A DNA stretch of 64,000 nucleotides from Kaistia adipata DSM 17808 (GCF_000423225.1 NZ_KE383992.1:498971-562970); one strand, 5' to 3'; shown: positions 1-8,417, counted from the first letter of the stretch. Made by a program: numbers and translations. Notes: generated by a model from the letters alone, not told the origin.

Positions 1-159
1 CAGCGCCATCGGCAGGATGCGGGCCAGGTTGCGCGAGCCGAGCGGCTCGCCGGTCTCGAGATAGCTGTCGACGATGCGCCGGAAGATCTCGCGCGAGCGC
101 TGGTCGAGCGCGGCGAGCGCCGACGACATCGCTTCTGGGGTCCTGCGCTCGGCGGTCAC
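1..159 (-). CDS. hrcA: Heat-inducible transcription repressor HrcA (N-terminal part, runs off window)
   Basis: Read on the minus strand, the first 159 bases give a GTG-started frame whose residues include [20 protein letters not shown] and then [14 protein letters not shown]. This is the typical N-terminal winged-helix segment of HrcA, the repressor that binds the CIRCE operator of groESL/dnaK-type heat-shock genes. An in-frame ATG at 129 is an alternative start. Only about 50 residues are inside the window, so the rest cannot be judged. It is divergent from rph across about 145 bp, as in many Rhizobiales. No CIRCE inverted repeat is visible in this window. Confidence 0.85.
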   Translation of the reverse strand, partial: MTAERRTPEAMSSALAALDQRSREIFRRIVDSYLETGEPLGSRNLARILPMAL

Positions 160-304
160 GACTGCGGGTCCTCTCGTTGCGGGGCGCGGATTTCCGCGAT
201 CTCCTTGATTAAGTGTCGATTTCCGCGGCCGGTTCAAGCGGGGCTTTACGTTTCGCGCCGGCGGCCTGTACAAGCGGACCAACGAAACAATCAGGATACC
301 CACA

Positions 305-1018
305 ATGCGACCTTCGAAACGCGCCGCGGACGCCCTGCGTGCGGTATCGCTTGAACGCGGCGTTGCCAAGCACGCGGAAGGCTCCTGCCTGGTGAAATTC
401 GGCGATACGCATGTGCTCTGCACCGCCAGCCTCGAAGAGAAGCCGCCATCCTGGCTGCGCGGCTCGGGCAAGGGCTGGGTGACGGCGGAATACGGCATGC
501 TGCCGCGCGCGACCGGCGACCGCATGCGCCGCGAGGCGGCGGTCGGCAAGCAGTCGGGCCGCACCCAGGAGATCCAGCGCCTGATCGGCCGCTCGCTGCG
601 CGCCGTGGTCGACCTCGTCCATCTCGGCGAGAAGCAGATCACCATCGACTGCGACGTGATCCAGGCGGATGGCGGCACCCGCACGGCCTCGGTCACCGGC
701 GCCTGGATCGCGCTTTATGACTGCGTGCAGTGGATGAAGGCGCGCGACATGGTCGGCCCGAAGGTCATCCGCGATCACGTCGCCGCCGTCTCGGTCGGCA
801 TGTATCGCGGCACGCCGGTGCTCGACCTCGACTATGCCGAGGACTCCGAGGCCGAGACCGACGCCAACTTCGTCATGACCGGCGGCGGCGGCATCGTCGA
901 GATCCAGGGCACCGCCGAGGGCAAGCCGTTCACCGAAGCGGAGCTCACCGCCATGTTGCAGCTCGCCAAGGGCGGCATCGCCGACCTCGTCGAACTGCAG
1001 AAGCTGGCCATCCTCTGA
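305..1018 (+). CDS. rph: Ribonuclease PH
   Basis: RNase PH is a phosphorolytic 3'-5' exoribonuclease that trims tRNA 3' ends, releasing nucleoside diphosphates. The 237-residue product has the family's usual length. It begins [19 protein letters not shown] and contains the conserved [16 protein letters not shown] segment (around residue 93), the [18 protein letters not shown] block and the C-terminal [14 protein letters not shown] stretch of the phosphate-binding core. Its TGA stop shares one base with the rdgB start (TGATG), so the two genes are translationally coupled. It is divergent from hrcA. Confidence 0.97.
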   Translation: MRPSKRAADALRAVSLERGVAKHAEGSCLVKFGDTHVLCTASLEEKPPSWLRGSGKGWVTAEYGMLPRATGDRMRREAAVGKQSGRTQEIQRLIGRSLRAVVDLVHLGEKQITIDCDVIQADGGTRTASVTGAWIALYDCVQWMKARDMVGPKVIRDHVAAVSVGMYRGTPVLDLDYAEDSEAETDANFVMTGGGGIVEIQGTAEGKPFTEAELTAMLQLAKGGIADLVELQKLAIL

Positions 1019-1668
1019 TGACAAAGCCCGAACACAGCCTGTCGGCGGGCGACACGCTCGTCATCGCCACCCACAACGCCGGCAAGCTGCGCGAATTCGC
1101 CGGCCTGCTGGCGCCGTTCGGGCTCAAGGTGATCTCGGTCGGCGAGCTGGGCCTGCCCGTGCCGCCCGAGACCGGCAATACCTTCGAGCAGAACGCCGCG
1201 ATCAAGGCGCACGCCGCCGCGACGGCGTCGGGCTTCCCGGCGCTGTCGGACGATTCCGGCCTCTGCGTCGACGCGCTCGGCGGCGATCCCGGCGTCTATT
1301 CGGCCGATTGGGCGGCGCCCGACGGCGATTTCGCCCGCGCCATGCGCAATGTCGAGGAGAAGCTGCAGCAGGCCGGCGCCGTGACGCCCGACAAGCGGAC
1401 CGCCCGCTTCGTCGCCGTGCTCTGCCTCGCCTTCCCGGACGGCACGACGCGCTACTATCGCGGCGAGATCGACGGCACCATGGTCTGGCCGCCGCGCGGC
1501 GAACTGGGCTTCGGTTACGATCCCGCCTTCCTGCCGGAAGGCCATGAGCGGACCTTCGGCGAGATGGTTGCCGACGAGAAGCATGGCTGGTCGGCCGGGC
1601 GTACCGACGCGCTGTCGCACCGGGCCCGCGCCTTCGCGCTGTTCGCCCGCGCCGAGCTCGGGGCGTGA
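1018..1668 (+). CDS. rdgB: dITP/XTP pyrophosphatase (non-canonical purine NTPase)
   Basis: A HAM1/RdgB house-cleaning enzyme that hydrolyses dITP, ITP and XTP to monophosphates, keeping deaminated purines out of nucleic acids. The ATG at 1018 overlaps the rph stop; a longer open frame upstream lies entirely inside rph and is rejected. The 216-aa product shows the diagnostic motif [13 protein letters not shown] (substrate-pocket N/K), [13 protein letters not shown] (metal-binding acidic residues), [11 protein letters not shown] and a C-terminal SHRARA. It sits in the rph-rdgB-hemW operon and ends 4 bp before hemW. Confidence 0.96.
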   Translation: MTKPEHSLSAGDTLVIATHNAGKLREFAGLLAPFGLKVISVGELGLPVPPETGNTFEQNAAIKAHAAATASGFPALSDDSGLCVDALGGDPGVYSADWAAPDGDFARAMRNVEEKLQQAGAVTPDKRTARFVAVLCLAFPDGTTRYYRGEIDGTMVWPPRGELGFGYDPAFLPEGHERTFGEMVADEKHGWSAGRTDALSHRARAFALFARAELGA

Positions 1669-1672
1669 GCCG

Positions 1673-2830
1673 ATGACCGCCCCGATCGAGCCCGGATTTG
1701 GCGTCTATGTGCACTGGCCGTTCTGCGCGGCCAAGTGCCCCTATTGCGACTTCAACTCGCATGTCCGCCATCAGGGGGTCGATCAGGAGCGTTTCGCGAA
1801 AGCCTTCGTCACCGAGATCCAGACGATGGCCGCCAAGTCGCCCGGCAAGACGGTCAACTCGATCTTCCTCGGCGGCGGCACGCCGTCGCTGATGGACCCG
1901 AAGACGGTCGGCACCATCCTCGACGCCATCGGCGCCGCCTGGAACGTCGCGCCCGACGTCGAGGTGTCGATGGAGGCGAACCCGTCCAGCGTCGAGGCGG
2001 AACGCTTCCGCGGCTATCGCGCCGCCGGCGTCAACCGCGTCTCGCTCGGCGTGCAGGCGCTGAACGACGCCGATCTGAAGGCGCTCGGCCGCATCCACAA
2101 TGTCGAGGAGGCGATGCGCGCCATCGACATCGCGCGCGCCACCTTCCCGCGCCTCTCCTTCGACCTGATCTACGCCCGCCCCGGCCAGACGCCGGAGATG
2201 TGGCGCGCCGAGCTGCTCAAGGCGCTGGAGCGCGCCTCCGACCACATGTCGCTGTACCAGCTCACCATCGAGCCGGGCACGATGTTCGAGAAGCTCTACA
2301 AGGCCGGCAAGCTGGCGATCCCGGACGAGGACACCGCCGCGACGCTGTTCGAGATCACGCAGGAGGTCTGCGAGCAGCACGGCCGCCCATCCTACGAGAT
2401 CTCCAACCACGCCGTGCCCGGCGGCGAATGCCGGCACAATCTCGTCTATTGGCGCTATGGCGAATATGCCGGCATCGGACCCGGCGCGCATGGCAGGCTG
2501 GTGATCGACGGCCGCCGCCACGCCACCGCGATCACGCGCGAGCCCGAGCAATGGCTGGCGCGCGTCGAATCCTGGGGCGACGGCATCGAGACCGACGACA
2601 TCCTCAACCCCGAGGAAGCCGGCGACGAGATGCTCCTGATGGGGCTGCGCCTGATCGAGGGCATCGATCTGCGCCGCTACCGGGCGATCTCCGGCCGCGA
2701 CCTCGACCCGCGCCGGCTGGGCGACCTGATCGCGCATGGCATGGTCGAGCAGATCGACGAGAACCGCATCCGCTGCACCCGCTCCGGTTCGTTCGTGCTG
2801 GACGCCGTCGTCGCCGACCTCGCGGCGTAA
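1673..2830 (+). CDS. hemW: Radical SAM heme chaperone HemW
   Basis: A 385-aa HemN-like protein. It has the radical-SAM cysteine motif CAAKCPYC (C18, C22, C25), followed by IFLGGGTPSLM and EANPSSVE, and the HemW-type C-terminal region. HemW proteins bind heme and deliver it to membrane cytochromes. They lack the features of true anaerobic coproporphyrinogen III dehydrogenase, with which they are often confused. The ATG at 1673 lies 4 bp after the rdgB stop and fits the usual start just before the GVYVHWPFC segment. An open frame extending back to 1544 is an rdgB overlap artefact. It is the last gene of the rph operon, and a large palindrome follows it. Confidence 0.94.
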   Translation: MTAPIEPGFGVYVHWPFCAAKCPYCDFNSHVRHQGVDQERFAKAFVTEIQTMAAKSPGKTVNSIFLGGGTPSLMDPKTVGTILDAIGAAWNVAPDVEVSMEANPSSVEAERFRGYRAAGVNRVSLGVQALNDADLKALGRIHNVEEAMRAIDIARATFPRLSFDLIYARPGQTPEMWRAELLKALERASDHMSLYQLTIEPGTMFEKLYKAGKLAIPDEDTAATLFEITQEVCEQHGRPSYEISNHAVPGGECRHNLVYWRYGEYAGIGPGAHGRLVIDGRRHATAITREPEQWLARVESWGDGIETDDILNPEEAGDEMLLMGLRLIEGIDLRRYRAISGRDLDPRRLGDLIAHGMVEQIDENRIRCTRSGSFVLDAVVADLAA

Positions 2831-2851
2831 GACAAGCAAGACCCTCACCCT

Positions 2852-2956
2852 ACCCTCTCCCGCCAGCGGGCGAGGGTTTGGGCCTCTGCGCTTCATCGGA
2901 CTGAAGCGGAACTGACCAGCGCGGGCGATCCCCCTCGCCCGCTGGCGGGAGAGGGT
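2852..2956. repeat. REP-like palindrome: perfect 25-bp inverted repeat
   Basis: Arms 2852-2876 and 2932-2956 are exact reverse complements (arm core CCCTCTCCCGCCAGCGGGCG), separated by 55 bp. Each arm is itself partly self-complementary (CCCGC-CAG-CGGG). It fills the gap between the convergent hemW and LppC-like genes. Dispersed CCCTCTCCC/GGGAGAGG palindromes of this kind are common in Rhizobiales genomes and often act as transcription barriers. Related short palindromes appear at 60362-60380 and around 63250-63430. Confidence 0.85.
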
Positions 2957-2968
2957 TGAGTGGGGGTC

Positions 2969-4180
2969 CTACGAACTTCCCGTCCGCGCAAACGTCTGCG
3001 GCGCCCGCTCGATCTGGACGGGCGTGCCGCCACCGAGCTCGTAGACCGCGAGCTGGCGCTGGTTGGTGCCGTCCGGCAGGAAGCGGAAGGCACCGTCGAC
3101 GCCGATGAAGCCGTTCGGGCTGGCGAGGTTCGCCGGCTTGAAGCCATCCTTGCCGAAGCGCGAGGAAAGGCCGGCGGCGAGGCTGGTCGCGTCATAGCCG
3201 AGCGAGGCTGTGCGGACCGGCGCGGCGCCGAACACGCCCTGGTAGCGATTGGCGAAGGCGGCGAAGCCGGCGCGATCCGGCGCGGGGTACCAGCCCCCCT
3301 TCAGCGCCGGCGCGGCGGCGATGCGCGGATCGTCCCACTGGCCGGAGCCGAGCAGCTGCACCTGGCCGGGCCGGACGCCGTTGGCGCTCAGGACCTGGCC
3401 GAGGAAGGGCGCGGCGTCGCCGCCATCCGGCATGAACACGGCGTCGACCTGGCCGCTCTGCGCCAGCTTGGCGACCGTCTCGGCCTTCTGCTGCATGGCG
3501 GTGCGGTCGGCGCCATAGCGCTCGATGGTGACGATGCGCGCGCCGCTCGTCGTCGCGACGCGCTGCAGCGCCGCCTGCATCACCGTGCCATAGCCATTGT
3601 CGGGCAGCAGCGCCGCGATCGAGCGCTTTCCGCGCCCGGCGGCGTAGCCGATGATGCGATCGACGTCGGATTGCGGCAGGAAGCTCAGGAGGTAGACGTT
3701 TCGGGCCGCCACCGAGGTATCGGTCGAGAACGCCACGACCGGCACGCCGGCCGGCCGGGCGACCGAGGCCGCCGCCACCACCGACTGGGCGAAGAGCGGC
3801 CCGATGATCAGCTCGGCCCCCTGCGCGATCGCCTCCGACGCCGCCTCGCGCGCGCCTTCCGGCGTGCCGCGGTCGTCCTTGACCAGGATCTGCAGGTTCG
3901 CCTGGCCCTGATATTCGCGCAGCGCCAGATCGGCGGCGTTCTTCAGGTTGGTGGCGATCACGCCGGCATTGCCCGGCGCCGAACGCGGCACCAGCAGCGC
4001 GACGCGCACCGTGCCGTTGCCGAGCGTCTCGCCGCCCGCCGCCGCAGTCCCGGGCGTCCCCGGCGCGACACCGGCGCTGTCGAGGGTGGAGGAACAGGCC
4101 GCGAGCAGGCCGAGCGCCGCCAGCATCGGCGCAAACGCCCGCGCCCGTTCGCCAAGCCCTTCGGTACGGAACCAACCCAC
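2969..4180 (-). CDS. LppC/LpoA-type lipoprotein (penicillin-binding protein activator family)
   Basis: Periplasmic-binding-fold lipoprotein of the LppC/YraM group. The GTG at 4180 is preferred: it has an AGGAGAAGG ribosome site just upstream and gives a short lipoprotein signal (MGWFRTEGL...LGLLAAC, lipid-accepting Cys29). An ATG at 4234 would add 18 non-signal residues. The mature part has a type-I periplasmic binding fold, for example RVALLVPRSAPG, LIIGPLFAQSV and VVAFSTD. In E. coli LpoA of this family activates PBP1a; whether the alphaproteobacterial protein does the same is inference. It is divergent from rsmI, a standard pairing (lppC-rsmI-yraN). Confidence 0.85.
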   Translation of the reverse strand: MGWFRTEGLGERARAFAPMLAALGLLAACSSTLDSAGVAPGTPGTAAAGGETLGNGTVRVALLVPRSAPGNAGVIATNLKNAADLALREYQGQANLQILVKDDRGTPEGAREAASEAIAQGAELIIGPLFAQSVVAAASVARPAGVPVVAFSTDTSVAARNVYLLSFLPQSDVDRIIGYAAGRGKRSIAALLPDNGYGTVMQAALQRVATTSGARIVTIERYGADRTAMQQKAETVAKLAQSGQVDAVFMPDGGDAAPFLGQVLSANGVRPGQVQLLGSGQWDDPRIAAAPALKGGWYPAPDRAGFAAFANRYQGVFGAAPVRTASLGYDATSLAAGLSSRFGKDGFKPANLASPNGFIGVDGAFRFLPDGTNQRQLAVYELGGGTPVQIERAPQTFARTGSS

Positions 4181-4305
4181 AGCCTTCTCCTGTTCATTCG
4201 CGTGCGATGACTGTACTGGAAAGGCATGGTGCAATTCAGGGCAACGAGCGACGATCCGGTGAATTCAGGTCGAGTGTCACATCTCCACAACGGCGCGGCC
4301 CGGCT

Positions 4306-5274
4306 ATGAGCGGCGGCGACAATGCCACGGCACAGGGCGGCGGCGCGCGCTACCTGATCGACGGCCAGCCCCTGCGCGCGCCGGCGCTGGAGCCCGGGCT
4401 CTATGTCGTGGCGACGCCGATCGGCAATCTGCGCGACATCACGCTCCGGGCGCTGGCGACGCTCGCCGCCGCCGACATCATCGCCTGCGAGGACACGCGG
4501 GTCACCCGCGTGCTGACGCGCCACTACGGCATCGACACCGAGCTCCTGGCCTATCACGAGCACAATGCCGACCGGCAGCGGCCGAAGCTGCTGGCAGCCC
4601 TCGCCGAGGGCAAGGTGGTGGCGCTGGTCAGCGACGCCGGCACGCCGCTCGTCTCCGATCCCGGCTTCCGCCTCGTCGGCGACATGGTGGCGGCGGGCCA
4701 TCGCGTCGTGCCGATCCCCGGCGCCTCGGCGCTGCTGTCGGCGCTGGTCGCGGCGGCGCTGCCGACCGACACCTTCCTGTTCGCCGGCTTCCTGCCCAAC
4801 CGCACCGTCGGCCGCAGGAAGCGGCTCGCCGAACTCGGCACCATCCCCGCGACGCTGATCTTCTACGAATCCCCGCACCGGACCCTCGACGCGCTGATCG
4901 ACATGGCCGAGACGCTCGGGCCCGACCGCCCGGCCGTGGTGGCTCGCGAGCTGACCAAGACCTTCGAGACGGTGCGGCGCGGCACGCTCGGCTCGCTCGC
5001 CGAGGCCTATGGCGCGGAAGCGCCGCCGAAGGGCGAGATCGTCATCCTGATCGGCCCGCCACAGGAGTCCGCGCCCGAAGCGGAGGAGGTCGACACGTTG
5101 CTGCAGCGTCTCCTCGTCGAGCATCCGCTGAAGCAGGCGGCGGCGCTCGCCGCCACCGCGACCGGGCTGCCGAAGCGCGAGCTCTACCAGCGGGCGCTGG
5201 CCCTCAAGGCGGAAGCCACCGGCGACGATGACGACGATCCCGACGCGGATCGCGACGGCGATGGCGCGGCCTGA
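4306..5274 (+). CDS. rsmI: 16S rRNA (cytidine(1402)-2'-O)-methyltransferase
   Basis: RsmI methylates the 2'-O of C1402 in the 16S rRNA decoding centre using SAM. The 322-aa protein starts MSGGDNATAQ. It has the tetrapyrrole-methylase-fold signature YVVATPIGNLRDITLRAL, then ACEDTRVTRVLTRHYG, LVSDAGTPLVSDPG and PGASALLSAL, as in the YraL family. The ATG at 4306 was chosen because the conserved part begins about 28 residues later; an open frame back to 4207 overlaps the divergent gene's leader. The 3' end overlaps the yraN start region. Confidence 0.95.
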   Translation: MSGGDNATAQGGGARYLIDGQPLRAPALEPGLYVVATPIGNLRDITLRALATLAAADIIACEDTRVTRVLTRHYGIDTELLAYHEHNADRQRPKLLAALAEGKVVALVSDAGTPLVSDPGFRLVGDMVAAGHRVVPIPGASALLSALVAAALPTDTFLFAGFLPNRTVGRRKRLAELGTIPATLIFYESPHRTLDALIDMAETLGPDRPAVVARELTKTFETVRRGTLGSLAEAYGAEAPPKGEIVILIGPPQESAPEAEEVDTLLQRLLVEHPLKQAAALAATATGLPKRELYQRALALKAEATGDDDDDPDADRDGDGAA

Positions 5275-5629
5275 CCGCCGCGCCTCCGAACGCCATGGCC
5301 GTTTCGCCGAAACGGTCGCCGCCCTCTATCTGAACCTGAAGGGCTACCGCACGGTCGCCCGCCGCTTCCGCAGCCCGCTCGGCGAGATCGACCTCGTCAT
5401 GCGGCGCGGCGGCACGCTCGTCTTCGTCGAGGTGAAGGCGCGGCGAACCCGCGATGCCGCCATCCTCGCCATCACGCCGGCGGCGCGCGACCGGCTGCTG
5501 CGCGCGGCGAAAAGCTTCGTCGCCCGCCACCCGCAGGCGGCCGGACTGATGCTGCGCTTCGACGTCATCGCGGTGCTGCCCGGCCGGCTGCCGCACCACA
5601 TCGTCGACGCTTTTCAAACCGATCGCTGA
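5228..5629 (+). CDS. YraN family endonuclease-like protein (UPF0102)
   Basis: A small protein with the UPF0102 core: ASERHGRFAETVAALYLNLK, then GEIDLVMRRGGTLVFVEVKA, which matches the E-D-ExK arrangement of restriction-endonuclease-like folds. The role of YraN is not established. It overlaps the rsmI 3' end by 47 bp if the ATG at 5228 is used. The ATG at 5264 (MARPDRRASERH) reduces the overlap to 11 bp and matches the usual start of the family, so it may be the true start. The lppC//rsmI-yraN-gshB order is typical of the group. Confidence 0.9.
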   Translation: MTTIPTRIATAMARPDRRASERHGRFAETVAALYLNLKGYRTVARRFRSPLGEIDLVMRRGGTLVFVEVKARRTRDAAILAITPAARDRLLRAAKSFVARHPQAAGLMLRFDVIAVLPGRLPHHIVDAFQTDR

Positions 5630-5693
5630 CAGCGCCATTGCCATTCGGCCCCGCCACACGACATAAGAGGCCTATTCCGCATTGGGGGCCTCC

Positions 5694-6635
5694 ATGTCGC
5701 TTTCCGTCGCCGTCCAGATGGACCACATCGCCAACATCAACATCCGTGGCGATTCCACCTTTGCCATCATGCTGGAAGGCCAGCGGCGCGGCCACAAGCT
5801 CTACCACTACACGCCGGACCGGCTGTCGCTGAACGACGGCCGCGTCGAGGCGGCGATCGAGGCGGTCACCGTGCGCGACGTCCCGGGTGACCATTTCTCG
5901 CTCGGCGACCCCGAGCGCACCGACCTCCCGACGCTCGACGTCGTGTTCCTGCGCCAGGATCCGCCCTTCGACATGGGCTACATCACGACGACGCACCTGC
6001 TCGAGCGCATCCATCCGAAGACGCTGGTGGTGAACGATCCCGCTGAAGTGCGCAACGCGCCGGAAAAGATCTTCGTCACCGAATATCCGCAGCTGATGCC
6101 GCCGACGCTAGTCTCGCGCGATGCCGACGAGATCCGCCGCTTCCGCCAGGAGCATGGCGACATCATCATCAAGCCCCTGTTCGGCAATGGCGGCGCCGGC
6201 GTGTTCCGCCTTTCCGAGGGCGACCAGAACCTCGCCTCGCTACTCGAGATCTTCGCCGCCGCCTATCGCGGCGAGCCCTATGTCGTGCAGCGCTATCTGC
6301 CGGCGGTGCGCGCCGGCGACAAGCGCATCATCCTGGTCGACGGCGTCGCGGTCGGCGCCATCAACCGCGTGCCGGCGGATGGCGAATCCCGCTCCAACAT
6401 GCATGTCGGCGGCCGCCCGGAACCGATCGAGCTGACCCGGCGCGACCGCGAGATCTGCGAGACGATCGGGCCGGAGCTGAAGAAGCGCGGCTTCCTGTTC
6501 GTCGGCATCGACGTGATCGGGGACTACCTGACCGAGATCAACGTCACCTCGCCGACCGGCATCCGCGAAGTGAAGCGCTTCGGCGGCGCCGACATCGCCT
6601 CTCTGATCTGGGACGCGGTCGAAGCGAAGCGCTGA
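5694..6635 (+). CDS. gshB: Glutathione synthetase
   Basis: ATP-grasp ligase that joins gamma-glutamylcysteine and glycine to make glutathione. The 313-aa product has the prokaryotic GshB N-domain ([20 protein letters not shown]), the ATP-grasp loop [14 protein letters not shown] and the C-terminal metal/ATP block [17 protein letters not shown]. The ATG at 5694 lies after a GGGGGCC stretch. It follows yraN by about 60 bp and is probably the last gene of this rightward group before comM. Confidence 0.96.
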   Translation: MSLSVAVQMDHIANINIRGDSTFAIMLEGQRRGHKLYHYTPDRLSLNDGRVEAAIEAVTVRDVPGDHFSLGDPERTDLPTLDVVFLRQDPPFDMGYITTTHLLERIHPKTLVVNDPAEVRNAPEKIFVTEYPQLMPPTLVSRDADEIRRFRQEHGDIIIKPLFGNGGAGVFRLSEGDQNLASLLEIFAAAYRGEPYVVQRYLPAVRAGDKRIILVDGVAVGAINRVPADGESRSNMHVGGRPEPIELTRRDREICETIGPELKKRGFLFVGIDVIGDYLTEINVTSPTGIREVKRFGGADIASLIWDAVEAKR

Positions 6636-6660
6636 GGCCCCCAGACGAACCGACAGGTTC

Positions 6661-6679
6661 CCGCGCCGGTCCGGCGCGG
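6661..6679 (+). terminator. Strong GC palindrome after gshB (possible terminator)
   Basis: CCGCGCCGG-T-CCGGCGCGG is a near-continuous palindrome 25 bp after the gshB stop, followed by a T-rich but not uniform stretch. It could end the gshB transcript. The lack of a clean U-run makes this uncertain. Confidence 0.4.
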
Positions 6680-6751
6680 ATGTTCATGCCTTGTTCTTGT
6701 CTTCCCGCCCAAGTTGACGTAACGTCATTCCGCAACGGGGGGTGACGGGCA

Positions 6752-6994
6752 ATGGTCGCGCATGTCACGACGGTGGCGTTCCAGGGCATCGAGGCGGTGC
6801 CCGTTGACGTGCAGGTGCAGATCGCGCCGGGCTTTCCCGGCATCGTCATCGTCGGCCTGCCCGACAAGGCGGTCGCCGAGAGCCGCGAGCGGGTTCGCGC
6901 CGCGCTGCATGCCTCCGGCCTCGCCTTGCCGCCGAAGCGGATCGTCGTCAACCTTGCCCCCGCCGACCTGCCGAAGGAAGGCAGCCATTACGAC
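6752..6994 (+). pseudogene. comM: comM (yifB) 5' fragment, split by integrated element
   Basis: The first 81 codons of ComM, an AAA+ Mg-chelatase-like branch-migration helicase used in natural transformation. The frame starts MVAHVTTVAFQGIEAVPVDV and continues with the N-terminal domain motif VGLPDKAVAESRERVRAAL, reaching LPKEGSHYD inside the attL repeat. After that the frame runs into element DNA for a further 111 codons (stop at 7328-7330), giving a chimeric 192-aa product without the ATPase core. The missing remainder resumes in the same frame at 23223, so the gene would be restored by precise excision. Confidence 0.95.
6967..6994. repeat. attL: left direct repeat of the integrated element
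   Basis: 28 bp that recur at 23223-23250 with a single T/C difference (6988 versus 23244). The first 21 positions are identical and include CTGCCGAAGGAAGGCAGCCA. The mismatch is silent in the ComM frame (His CAT/CAC). The sequence lies within comM, so the attB site is protein-coding rather than a tRNA gene. Confidence 0.93.
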
Positions 6995-7041
6995 AATAAA
7001 AATGGCCGATTGACTGGATTTTCAAGGGGTAACGAAAGGCG

Positions 7042-7063
7042 AGCTCACCACATACTCACCGCG
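7042..7063 (+). promoter_or_regulatory. Candidate left integrase arm-type sites
   Basis: Two CTCACC direct repeats lie about 50-70 bp inside attL. The 22-bp block starting AGCTCACC matches the block at 23079-23100 near attR at 16 of 22 positions and in the same orientation. This is what duplicated arm-type binding sites for a P4-type integrase would look like. No binding data support it. Confidence 0.4.
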
Positions 7064-7078
7064 CCTCCCCAGAATTGG

Positions 7079-7771
7079 TTACTGGGTTTGGGTCGCGACG
7101 TTCGGCAAGCTCCCGCCAGCCTGCTCGTAAAACTTCATGAGCTGGACCGCCAACAGGCCCCCAAGCAGGGTTTCCATTTCGCTCACATCAATCTGGCCGG
7201 AAGCGTATGCTGCATCGGCAGCGTCAAGCGCGGCGAAATAGGGGGCGCGGTTGTCGACAATCTGGTCGGGAATTGTCGGCGTACCGGGGAGCACGAATCC
7301 GGTTTTGATGCACAAAACGAGATAGGATAGAATTCTTGAGGTCCGCCCATTTCCATCAGAAAATGGATGGACCCAGTTAAGGCGCCACATCACGTACGAT
7401 GCTAGATGCAGCGCTGTTTGATCAGCCCAGTTATCATTTACGTAGTCGCAGAGCTCCTCAACAAGCTCCGCTACGAGATGGGCTTCTGGCGGCCGATGTC
7501 CGCTTCCCTCAATCTCCACACCCGCTGGCCGAAAATTGCCCGCATACGAGCTGAGGCCTTCGAGAGCCTCGCGCTGGAGAGATAGCACCACCGAAACACG
7601 CAGTTTGAATTGGCCGCGGTCTATTGCTTCCTGTGCCATGCGAATGGCCAAATCGTACTGCCGAAGCCCATTTCGCGCTTCAGCTTCTGCCTTTTTGATG
7701 GGATCGAGAAGGAGCTCTGCCTCGGCAGCCCGGCTATGGCGCTGCCCAGAGAACATCTCACTTTCGCTCAT
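7079..7771 (-). CDS. Fic-domain protein (probable AMP-transferase toxin)
   Basis: A 230-aa protein with the complete Fic active-site motif HPFSDGNGRTSR at residues 135-146 (catalytic His135, phosphate-binding GNGR). Fic enzymes usually AMPylate a hydroxyl side chain of a target protein; bacterial toxins of the family modify gyrase or topoisomerase IV. The target here is unknown. The ATG has an AGAAGG site. It overlaps the upstream small antitoxin-like gene by 14 bp. It is the outermost element gene at the attL side, a usual place for cargo, and is visibly more AT-rich than the chromosomal flanks. A role in element maintenance or anti-phage defence is inference. Confidence 0.88.
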   Translation of the reverse strand: MSESEMFSGQRHSRAAEAELLLDPIKKAEAEARNGLRQYDLAIRMAQEAIDRGQFKLRVSVVLSLQREALEGLSSYAGNFRPAGVEIEGSGHRPPEAHLVAELVEELCDYVNDNWADQTALHLASYVMWRLNWVHPFSDGNGRTSRILSYLVLCIKTGFVLPGTPTIPDQIVDNRAPYFAALDAADAAYASGQIDVSEMETLLGGLLAVQLMKFYEQAGGSLPNVATQTQ

Positions 7772-7946
7772 TGGCCTTCTGCCTCATCAACTTCTCGGCC
7801 TGCTGATCAATCATCTCGCGAGTGATTTGAGCATTCTCGAAATGCGTGTTCCCGTAGGCGAAGCTACGCCGCTGTTGCTCCCGGTGTTCGGGGGTCGTAG
7901 TGACCCTTTTCGCCGCCTCAACCAGCGCCTGTAGATGGCTTGTCAT
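7758..7946 (-). CDS. Fic-associated antitoxin (VbhA-like)
   Basis: A 62-aa protein immediately upstream of, and overlapping, the Fic gene, with a good GAGGTGAG ribosome site. The stretch NTHFEN (residues 33-38) resembles the inhibitory motif (S/T)xxxE(G/N) of VbhA-type antitoxins. In those, the Glu contacts the Fic nucleotide-binding arginine and blocks productive ATP binding. Here the first position is Asn rather than Ser/Thr, but Glu37 and Asn38 are in place. Position, size and overlap fit a class I Fic antitoxin. The assignment rests on motif and context, not on a database match. Confidence 0.7.
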   Translation of the reverse strand: MTSHLQALVEAAKRVTTTPEHREQQRRSFAYGNTHFENAQITREMIDQQAEKLMRQKANERK

Positions 7947-8140
7947 TTCTCACCTCACCCGAACGAATCTGCTTTTTGATTTTATGTTGAGCTTCTTAAC
8001 GAGTTTGAATCGCCAAGCGAAAGGCGTCAACAAACCGCACCGGGTATCACACGCCACAATTCGCGTGCAGTCCCAAAAGTTGCAAGGCTGGTATGAACGA
8101 GCAGGCGCTTATTCAAGCCGCTATCCTAAACACGCACCCA

Positions 8141-8269
8141 CTATGGCAACATCGGCGCCGGCAGCGAGCCCGCCATGAGCCACAACTGCACGATGCCCCA
8201 CCAGAGCAGGGTCGAGACGGCGATTAGGCCCACATAGACAAGCGTCCGAAGAATGGCTTCACGTGTCAT
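8141..8269 (-). CDS. Possible 42-aa single-pass membrane peptide
   Basis: A short frame starting MTREAILRTLVYVGLIAVST contains one hydrophobic helix (LVYVGLIAVSTLLWWGIVQLWLM) and ends in TAG at 8141. It lies between the PrtN-like gene and the antitoxin in the same direction. There is no convincing ribosome-binding site. Holin-like or cargo roles are possible but unproven. Otherwise the stretch 7947-8417 has no supportable gene on either strand; it may hold the promoter of the Fic operon. Confidence 0.35.
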   Translation of the reverse strand: MTREAILRTLVYVGLIAVSTLLWWGIVQLWLMAGSLPAPMLP

Positions 8270-8417
8270 CGGCCGGAAACTCGCGCCGTCACGATAGCGA
8301 GGTGGCCCCTATTTCTGCGCGTACCATTGAAGGTCAGGCAGCAGTGAGCGCGGGGGCCACGAACACGCGCGGTCGAAGTGTACTGTGGCGGTTGGCGCCG
8401 CTCAAGGTGGGGATGCC

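Noticed and set aside
1202-2896. A 564-aa leftward frame opposite hemW
   Set aside because: hemW on the plus strand has the radical-SAM Cys motif and family length; the antisense frame is composition-driven.
2852-2956. CRISPR-like repeat
   Set aside because: Only two inverted arms are present, with no spacer series; it is a REP-like palindrome. No CRISPR array or cas gene was seen in the window.
6967-6994. Possible tRNA gene as integration target
   Set aside because: The att repeat is within the comM frame and no tRNA-like cloverleaf or T-loop sequence is seen there or elsewhere in the window.
7900-8178. A 92-aa rightward open frame near the antitoxin
   Set aside because: It overlaps the antitoxin start and has no ribosome site; no domain.
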